A DNA stretch of 64,000 nucleotides from Pseudomonas fulva. Lineage in GTDB: Bacteria; Pseudomonadota; Gammaproteobacteria; Pseudomonadales; Pseudomonadaceae. A program made the position numbers and the translations under genes. The notes under the pieces are model-generated. The model was not told the DNA's origin and ran no database searches. It was given only the letters and a program-made list of their open reading frames with translations. The stretch spans positions 5,084,001 to 5,148,000 of the forward strand of contig NZ_CP082928.1 in NCBI RefSeq assembly GCF_023517795.1, given 5' to 3'. Below, piece by piece: positions 58,442-64,000 of this stretch (positions within the stretch are counted from its first letter, which is position 1; every line of letters starts with the position of its first letter).

Positions 58442-59038
58442 TTACATGCCGTTGGTGAAGGCCGGATCACTGAGGTCGATGGCCGCACGTACGGGTTTCA
58501 GCGCTTCGCCGTACTTGGCCAGGATATCCAGGGCGTAATCGATACGGGCGCGGATGCGGCTGTCGTCTTCGCTGGCTGGTTGTTCGTCGTTGAGGACCTT
58601 GGTCACCGAGCGGACGATCAGATGCTCGGGCAGGTAGTTGATCCGGCAGTTCTTGTAGCTGGAGCTGCGCAGCTCGGCGATCGGGCTGCCGCCGCCGATA
58701 CCCGACGACACACCCACCAGCAGCCCCGGCTTGTGCGCCAGCTCGGCCTTGCTGGCATAGATGAAGAAGTTCTTGATCGCCGGGCCGGCCATGCCGTTCC
58801 ACTCCGGGGCGATCACCACCACGGCGTCGGCACGCTGCAGGCGCGGGCCATAGTCGGCCCAGGTGCCGGCGTCTTCGGCAGGCCACAGCGGCAGCGGGCC
58901 GCTGCCGAGGTCGATGACCTGGCTGAGCTCGGCACTGGTCTTGCCCAGGGTGATCAGCCGTTGGCGCAGGAACTGGGCCACCTTGGCGGATTGGCTGTCG
59001 GGGCGGCTTGAGCCGGCAATCAGAACGATATCGAGCAT
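58442..59038 (-). CDS. NADPH-dependent FMN reductase family protein
   Basis: 198-aa flavodoxin-like reductase. IVLIAGSSRPDSQSAKVAQF is the FMN phosphate loop, VVVIAPEWNGMAGPAIKNFF the second flavin-contact segment (classical PEYNG reads PEWNG), and VGVSSGIGGGSPIAELRS the third. Cytosolic; probably reduces quinones, azo compounds, chromate or flavin. Single gene, divergent from the antiporter gene by 194 bp, convergent with bqsS. Confidence 0.87.
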   Translation of the reverse strand: MLDIVLIAGSSRPDSQSAKVAQFLRQRLITLGKTSAELSQVIDLGSGPLPLWPAEDAGTWADYGPRLQRADAVVVIAPEWNGMAGPAIKNFFIYASKAELAHKPGLLVGVSSGIGGGSPIAELRSSSYKNCRINYLPEHLIVRSVTKVLNDEQPASEDDSRIRARIDYALDILAKYGEALKPVRAAIDLSDPAFTNGM

Positions 59039-59232
59039 GGGATCCTCCGTTGATGATGAGGCGAGAGGCTAACGTTCGCGGCGCCAGGCGCAAAGTACGT
59101 TTGTGCTATTTGCTTAGAACCAGGCTCGACGAGAGCTCGCCTGGCGCCGATTTTTGACACCCAGGTCAGCTTCCGGCAGAGTGCGACGCTTTTTTGATTG
59201 CGCCGCGCTTGCGGTGATTCGAGGAGCCTTTC

Positions 59233-60549
59233 ATGAACGCAGTTATCGCCGCCGTCGGCATCATGCTGATTCTCAGCCTTTGCCGGGTCCACGTCGTGGT
59301 GGCGCTGATCATTGGCGCACTGGCTGGCGGCATGATCGGCGGCCTGGGCATGGACGGTTCGCTGGCGGCCTTCAACAAGGGCCTGGGCGGCGGCGCCACC
59401 GTGGCACTTTCCTACGCCTTGCTGGGCGCCTTCGCGGTGGCGATCGCCAAGTCCGGCCTGGCCCATGCCCTGGCCGACAAGGCGCTGACCCTGGTCGGAC
59501 GCCAGGAGCAGGGCGGCGGCGGGGCGCTGAAATGGATGCTGGTCGGCCTGTTGCTCGCCGTGGCGATCTCGTCGCAGAACATCCTGCCCATCCATATCGC
59601 CTTCATTCCGCTGCTGGTGCCGCCGCTGCTGTACGTGATCACCCGCCTGCAGATCGACCGCCGGCTGATCGCCTGTGTGCTGACCTTCGGCCTGATCACG
59701 CCCTACATGTTTCTGCCGGTAGGCTTCGGCAACATCTTTCTCAACGAGATCCTGCTGGCCAACGTGGTGCGCAGCGGCGTGGACGTGAGCGGCGTGAACG
59801 TCAGTCACGCCATGCTGATCCCCGCCCTGGGCATGGTCACCGGTCTGCTGCTCGCCCTGTACAGCTACCGCGGCAAGCGCAGCTACGACCTGGCGCGGGT
59901 CGAGCGCACCGAACGGGTCGACGCCAGCTACAACCGGCGCAGCCTGATCGTCGCCGGCGTGGCGGTGGCCATCGCCTTCGGCGCCCAGTTGTGGCTCGAC
60001 TCGATGATCATCGGGGCGTTGCTGGGGTTCGTGGTGTTCTCCGCCTCGGGCATCGTGCGCTGGAAGGAAACCGACGACCTGTTCACCGAAGGCATGAAGA
60101 TGATGGCGATGATCGGCTTCATCATGATCGCCGCCTCGGGCTTCGCCGAGGTGATGCGCGAAACCGGCGAAATCCAGGGCCTGGTCGACGCCAGCGCCGG
60201 CTGGATCGGCGACAGCAAGGGCCTCGGCGTGCTGCTGATGCTGCTGGTCGGCTTGCTGGTGACCATGGGCATCGGCTCGTCGTTTTCCACGGTGCCGATC
60301 ATCGCCGCGATCTTCGTGCCCTTGTGCGTGCAGCTGGGCTTCAGCCCCCTGGCCACGGTGTGCATCGTCGGCACTGCTGGGGCCATCGGCGATGCCGGCT
60401 CGCCAGCTTCGGACTCGACCCTGGGGCCGACCGCGGGCCTCAACGTCGATGGTCAGCACAATCATATCTGGGACACCGTGGTGCCCACCTTCCTGCACTA
60501 CAACCTGCCGCTGCTGGCGTTCGGCTGGGTTGCCGCCATGGTGCTGTAA
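59233..60549 (+). CDS. Na+/H+ antiporter family (NhaC-like) inner-membrane protein
   Basis: 438 aa with ~11 hydrophobic helices. It opens [20 protein letters not shown] and has the ion-transporter half-repeat [20 protein letters not shown], and near the C-terminus [20 protein letters not shown], the characteristic segment of this family (with Asp residues likely in the ion path). Proteins of this group are predicted Na+/H+ exchangers or amino-acid/organic-anion exchangers; the substrate is uncertain. Corresponds in position to PA2653. Followed by the chemoreceptor gene. Confidence 0.82.
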   Translation: MNAVIAAVGIMLILSLCRVHVVVALIIGALAGGMIGGLGMDGSLAAFNKGLGGGATVALSYALLGAFAVAIAKSGLAHALADKALTLVGRQEQGGGGALKWMLVGLLLAVAISSQNILPIHIAFIPLLVPPLLYVITRLQIDRRLIACVLTFGLITPYMFLPVGFGNIFLNEILLANVVRSGVDVSGVNVSHAMLIPALGMVTGLLLALYSYRGKRSYDLARVERTERVDASYNRRSLIVAGVAVAIAFGAQLWLDSMIIGALLGFVVFSASGIVRWKETDDLFTEGMKMMAMIGFIMIAASGFAEVMRETGEIQGLVDASAGWIGDSKGLGVLLMLLVGLLVTMGIGSSFSTVPIIAAIFVPLCVQLGFSPLATVCIVGTAGAIGDAGSPASDSTLGPTAGLNVDGQHNHIWDTVVPTFLHYNLPLLAFGWVAAMVL

Positions 60550-60657
60550 GAGAGTTTCCCGGCCGTCGCCCGCCTGCTCAAGTTTTCGCAGGCGGCGGCC
60601 GATGACCCGAGCAGAAGCCAGCTATCCTTGGCTTTGTCTGGTCAAAGGAAAATAAAA

Positions 60658-62340
60658 ATGCGCCTGACCTTGAAGTCCAAAGTTGTGCTGTTGGCCCTGG
60701 TTCCCGTTCTGCTGTTCGCCGTGGTGCTCAGCGGCGCCGCCGCCAAGGTGCTCTATGGCCTGGCGGAGCAGGAGGTCGCTGAAACCCGTGAGCGCCTGCT
60801 CGCCGAGAAACGCAACGAGCTGCAGAACTACGGCGCCATCGCCATGGGCGCCGTGCAGAGCCTGTATGACGCCGCGCCCAATGGCGACCTGGAGAGCCGC
60901 AAGCAGGCCATCGCCATCCTGTCGAAGATCAAGTACGGCAAGGACGGCTATTTCTTCGGCCACGACTCCAACGTGGTACGGCTGTTTCGCAGCGACAGCC
61001 CCGTGGATGTCGGCAAGAGCCTCAATGACCGGCAGGACGTCAACGGCGTGTTCGTGAACCGCGAGCTGGTGCGCGTCGCCAAGGACAACAGCTACTACGT
61101 CAACTATTCCTCGCCGTTACCCGGCAACGAATCGATCCAGGTGCCCAAGCTCGCCTACAGCTACTACCTGCCCAAGTGGGACATGGCCCTTGGCACCGCG
61201 GTCAACCTGGACGGCGTCGAGGCGCAGATCGTCGAAGTGCGCGCCGGCATCGACCAGCGGGTGAGCACCATCATCACCAGCATTCTGGTGATCGCCGCCG
61301 TGCTGCTGGTGATCTTCGGCGTGGTTGGCGGCATCCTCGCCAACACCTTTCTGCGCCCGCTGCAGCAGATCAAGGCCAGCCTCGATGACATCGCCGCCGG
61401 CGACGGCGACCTGACCAAGCGCCTGCCGGTCACCAGCCGCGACGAGTTGGGCGAGCTGGCCGGCTCGTTCAATCGTTTCGTCGACAAGGTGCACGGGCTG
61501 GTGCGGCAGATTACCGAGATGACCGGCCAGTTGACCGAGCTGGTTGGCCAGGTCGCCGCCCAGGCGCAACGCTCCGAGCAGGCGATGGAGCGGCAGCGCC
61601 ACGAAACCGATCAGGTGGCGACCGCCATCAACGAGATGTCCGCCGCGGCCCATGAAGTGGCCAAGAGCGCCCAGGGCGCTGCCGAGGCGGCCCAGCAGAC
61701 CGACCGTGAAGGGCAGGCGGCCAAGCAGGTGGTGGATGGCAGCCTCGCCCGCATCCATTCGCTGGTCGGCGACATTCGCGGCAGCGGCACCTCCCTCGAT
61801 AGCCTGCAGCAGGACGTGCACTCCATCGTCAGCGTGCTCGACGTGATCCGCTCGATCGCCGAACAGACCAACCTGCTGGCGCTCAACGCGGCCATCGAGG
61901 CGGCGCGTGCGGGCGAGGCGGGACGCGGCTTCGCGGTGGTCGCCGATGAGGTGCGCGCCCTTGCCAGCCGTACCCAGCAGAGCACCCAGGAAATCCAGGG
62001 CATGATCGACCGGTTGCAGAGCGGCACCCGCGAGGCGGTCAATGCCATGCGCCAGTCGAGTGACGCCGGCGAGATCACCAGCGAGCAGGCCAACAAGGCT
62101 GGCGCCTCGCTGGATGCCATCGCCGGGTTGATCGGCACCATCAACGCCATGAACGCACAGATCGCCAGCGCGGCCGAGGAGCAGACCGCGGTGGCCGAAG
62201 AGATCAACCGCAGCGTGCACCAGATTGCCGGCGCGGTGGACAGCGTCGCCGAGGAAACCCGCCAGGGTGCCCAGACCGCACGCAGCCTGGCGCAGCTCGG
62301 TCAGGGACTGGAAAGCCTGGTGCGCCAGTTCCGCATCTGA
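60658..62340 (+). CDS. Methyl-accepting chemotaxis protein with single Cache domain (CtpM-like)
   Basis: 560 aa. Helix 1 (~9-31), periplasmic sCache_2-type sensor (~40-185; [20 protein letters not shown] and [20 protein letters not shown]), helix 2 (~200-224), HAMP (~225-280, [20 protein letters not shown]), and cytoplasmic signalling hairpin with the invariant [20 protein letters not shown]. No CheR-binding pentapeptide at the C-terminus. Synteny with PAO1 PA2652 suggests a malate-type ligand (CtpM), but ligand is not proven. ATG 60658 has AAAGGAAAATAA upstream; the frame back to 60628 is not likely. Confidence 0.92.
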   Translation: MRLTLKSKVVLLALVPVLLFAVVLSGAAAKVLYGLAEQEVAETRERLLAEKRNELQNYGAIAMGAVQSLYDAAPNGDLESRKQAIAILSKIKYGKDGYFFGHDSNVVRLFRSDSPVDVGKSLNDRQDVNGVFVNRELVRVAKDNSYYVNYSSPLPGNESIQVPKLAYSYYLPKWDMALGTAVNLDGVEAQIVEVRAGIDQRVSTIITSILVIAAVLLVIFGVVGGILANTFLRPLQQIKASLDDIAAGDGDLTKRLPVTSRDELGELAGSFNRFVDKVHGLVRQITEMTGQLTELVGQVAAQAQRSEQAMERQRHETDQVATAINEMSAAAHEVAKSAQGAAEAAQQTDREGQAAKQVVDGSLARIHSLVGDIRGSGTSLDSLQQDVHSIVSVLDVIRSIAEQTNLLALNAAIEAARAGEAGRGFAVVADEVRALASRTQQSTQEIQGMIDRLQSGTREAVNAMRQSSDAGEITSEQANKAGASLDAIAGLIGTINAMNAQIASAAEEQTAVAEEINRSVHQIAGAVDSVAEETRQGAQTARSLAQLGQGLESLVRQFRI

Positions 62341-62435
62341 GCTGTCGAGGCGAGCAGGGACGCTGGCCTGAATAAGAGTGCACTTTGTCGGCGGCAGGGG
62401 AGACTAACGGGCATATCCCCTCCTGTGATCCGGCC

Positions 62436-63500
62436 ATGCAGACAACGTCCCTCGAAAAGAAAACCTTCATCCTCCTGCTCGTCCTGGTGACGATCGCCTT
62501 TATCTGGATCCTGCTGCCGTTCTACGGGGCGGTGTTCTGGGCAGTGGCGCTGGCCGTGGTGTTCGCGCCCCTGCAACGGCGCATGGCGCGGCGCCTGGGC
62601 GGACGCGGCAACCTGTCGGCGCTGATGACATTGGTCGTTTGCCTGCTGGTGGCGATTCTGCCGGTGATCTTCATCACCTCGGCGATAGTCGCCGAGGGCA
62701 CCAGCATCTACCAGCGCATCGACTCCGGTGAGCTGGACGTCGGGGCCTACGTGACCAGCACCAAGCAAATGCTGCCGCCGTTCCTGCAGCAGCAGATCGA
62801 CCGTATCGGCGTGGGCAACATGGACGATCTGCAGGAACGCATCACCAGCGGCGCCGCTGCCGGTAGCCAGTACCTGGCGACCAAGGTGTTCGCCATCGGC
62901 CAGGGCACCTTCGAGTTCGTGGTCAGCTTCTTCATCATGCTGTACCTGCTGTTCTTCCTGCTGCGCGATGGCCAGGAGCTGGTGCGTGACATCCGCATGG
63001 CGGTGCCGCTGGGCGACAACACCAAGCGCCGCCTGCAGATCAAGTTCACCCGCGTGGTGCGCGCCACGGTGAAAGGCAACATCGTGGTGGCAGCGGTGCA
63101 GGGTGCTCTCGGTGGCTTGATCTTCTGGGTGCTGGGCATCCCCAGCCCGCTGCTGTGGGGCGTGCTGATGGCTTTTCTGTCGCTGTTGCCAGCGGCGGGT
63201 GCCGGCATCGTCTGGGCGCCCGTAGCGGTCTACCTGCTGCTCAGTGGCGATATCTGGCAGGGTGTGGTGTTGACTCTGTTCGGGGTATTGGTGATCGGCC
63301 TGGTGGATAACATCCTGCGCCCGATCCTGGTCGGCAAGGACACCCGCATGCCCGATTACCTGATCCTGATTTCCACCCTCGGCGGCATGGCCTTGTTCGG
63401 TCTCAACGGCTTCGTGCTGGGCCCGCTGATCGCCGCACTGTTCGTCGCCAGCTGGAACCTGTTCGCAGCCGGCAAGAAGACCGTCAGGCTGCCCGAGTAA
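62436..63500 (+). CDS. AI-2E family transporter (TqsA/PerM-like)
   Basis: 354-aa multi-spanning protein with helices at ~12-30, 34-52, 64-86, ~150-172 and three or more in the C-half. The soluble stretch after helix 3 (SAIVAEGTSIYQRIDSGELD) and the C-terminal LVDNILRPILVGKDTRMPDY segment are typical. Members export AI-2 or act as Na+/H+ exchangers or general permeases; specific substrate unknown. ATG 62436 gives MQTTSLEKKTFILLLVLVT; no clear Shine-Dalgarno. Followed by a strong terminator. Confidence 0.87.
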   Translation: MQTTSLEKKTFILLLVLVTIAFIWILLPFYGAVFWAVALAVVFAPLQRRMARRLGGRGNLSALMTLVVCLLVAILPVIFITSAIVAEGTSIYQRIDSGELDVGAYVTSTKQMLPPFLQQQIDRIGVGNMDDLQERITSGAAAGSQYLATKVFAIGQGTFEFVVSFFIMLYLLFFLLRDGQELVRDIRMAVPLGDNTKRRLQIKFTRVVRATVKGNIVVAAVQGALGGLIFWVLGIPSPLLWGVLMAFLSLLPAAGAGIVWAPVAVYLLLSGDIWQGVVLTLFGVLVIGLVDNILRPILVGKDTRMPDYLILISTLGGMALFGLNGFVLGPLIAALFVASWNLFAAGKKTVRLPE

Positions 63501-63516
63501 TCACTCGCTTCGCCCC

Positions 63517-63543
63517 AAACGGCTGCCCTGTGCAGCCGTTTTT
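63517..63543 (+). terminator. Intrinsic terminator after the AI-2E transporter
   Basis: Stem AAACGGCTG/CAGCCGTTT with a 7-nt loop, followed by a T-run, 16 nt after the stop. Confidence 0.88.
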
Positions 63544-63573
63544 CGTTATCACGCACAGCCGTAAACCCGCGTA

Positions 63574-63600
63574 GCCTGGGTAGAGCGAAGCGAAACCCGG
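63574..63600 (+). repeat. Dispersed GCCTGGGTAGAGCG-AGCGAAACCC repeat, copy 2
   Basis: GCCTGGGTAGAGCGAAGCGA followed by AACCCGG; differs from the copy at 58380-58404 at one central base and lies in opposite orientation. It occupies the 286-bp gap between the AI-2E transporter and nuoN, which otherwise holds two terminators and no gene. Confidence 0.7.
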
Positions 63601-63737
63601 AGTCTGAGCCCTGCGACTTTTCTTGACCCATCCTGCGAATCGCTTTGCTCAGCAACAGGCTACGAAAAGCGGACGCCGTAGCCCAAGTCCAGGTATGACA
63701 GCCGCTCGATCTGGCATAGGCAAAGCGTGAGGCACAA

Positions 63738-63770
63738 ACAAAAACGGCTGCCCTGAGGCAGCCGTTTTTT
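63738..63770. terminator. Bidirectional terminator after nuoN
   Basis: 12-bp stem AAAACGGCTGCC/GGCAGCCGTTTT with loop CTGA; A-run and T-run on both flanks. It ends the nuo operon on the minus strand 17 bp after the nuoN stop. Its core CGGCTGCCCTG is shared with the terminator at 63517. Confidence 0.9.
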
Positions 63771-63786
63771 CATGACGCGACTCGGA

Positions 63787-64000
63787 TCAGAGCGCGGTAG
63801 TGGCCAGACCGGCCTGCTGGACCAGATCCAGCAGCGGCTGCGGGTACACGCCGAGCACGAAGGCCAGGGCCGCCACCAGCATCAACATGATGCCGCCGGC
63901 ACGTTGGCCCCAGTTGAACGGTGCATCGTGACGCTGCAGGTTCGGCTCGTTGAGGAACAGGGTGACCATCACGCGCAGGTAGTAGAACACCGCGATGGCG
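63787..64000 (-). CDS. nuoN: NuoN, NADH-quinone oxidoreductase subunit N (3' end)
   Basis: Last ~70 residues of the proton-pumping membrane subunit N of respiratory complex I; the gene enters from the right edge. The translation ..AIAVFYYLRVMVTLFLNEPN is the conserved NuoN/antiporter-like helix region, followed by the final helix GGIMLMLVAALAFVLGVYPQ and the end PLLDLVQQAGLATTAL. It is the last gene of the nuo operon, ending at a bidirectional terminator. Confidence 0.92.
   Translation of the reverse strand, partial: AIAVFYYLRVMVTLFLNEPNLQRHDAPFNWGQRAGGIMLMLVAALAFVLGVYPQPLLDLVQQAGLATTAL

Overview
The window is a dense, GC-rich stretch of a Pseudomonas (sensu lato) chromosome. The order folD - tRNAs - tig-clpP-clpX-lon-hupB-ppiD - npp transporter - mltD - gloB - rnhA - dnaQ - ldcA - nudC - cysI - metH - cti - nfuA follows the arrangement I recall from P. 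aeruginosa PAO1 (about PA1796-PA1852). The right end (PepSY pair, BqsRS-like two-component system, Na+/H+ antiporter-family protein, Cache chemoreceptor, nuoN) matches a different PAO1 neighbourhood (about PA2649-PA2659). It is therefore a relative of P. aeruginosa with a different gene order. I see no insertion sequence, prophage, CRISPR array, integron or secretion-system cluster; nearly everything is core or conserved accessory genome.

Layout. 1-935: start of folD (minus strand) and a three-tRNA cluster (Arg, His, Leu). 1060-9527: protein folding and quality control plus HU (tig, clpP, clpX, lon, hupB, ppiD), with sigma-32-like promoters in front of both clpX and lon. 9651-17066 (minus): five-gene peptide ABC transporter nppA1A2BCD. 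17167-21749: mltD, gloB, a methyltransferase, rnhA/dnaQ. 21865-27603: lysine decarboxylase, a dienoyl-CoA-isomerase-like crotonase, a ChpA-N-terminus-like orphan, nudC. 27571-32509: TauE permease, a membrane protein, repeats, then a minus-strand lipid-related group (SDR, APH-like phosphotransferase, SCP2, histidine phosphatase). 32710-39573: sohB, acuI-like reductase, cysI/DUF934, ZIP metal transporter, periplasmic binding protein, DUF1883. 39640-47974: metH with a coupled small gene, cti, an acyltransferase, nfuA. 48154-54162: a REC-CheC protein and a diguanylate cyclase, an MFS/DUF1272/GlxA-type regulator cluster, a poxvirus-type topoisomerase IB and a small protein. 54538-64000: patatin-like phospholipase, PepSY-PepSY-bqsR-bqsS, an FMN reductase, an antiporter, a chemoreceptor, an AI-2E-family permease and the 3' end of nuoN.

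How the genes work together. The left third is the ATP-dependent proteolysis/chaperone locus. clpX and lon appear to have their own heat-shock promoters rather than relying only on readthrough from tig-clpP. The npp genes form one tightly packed operon for peptide-like solutes. Sulfur and methionine metabolism (cysI, metH), membrane adaptation (cti), Fe-S repair (nfuA), c-di-GMP signalling and metal or cation sensing (bqsRS) make up the rest.

No spectacular new system is evident. The best leads are: an orphan relative of the ChpA N-terminus; a REC-CheC protein paired with a PAS-GGDEF cyclase; an overlapping GlxA-regulator/Cys-rich DUF1272/MFS cluster; a small acidic protein translationally coupled to metH; a BqsR-box-like site in front of the PepSY/bqsRS operon whose sensor lacks a visible RExxE motif; and loci where fabI and tse1-tsi1 would be expected from PAO1 but are absent.
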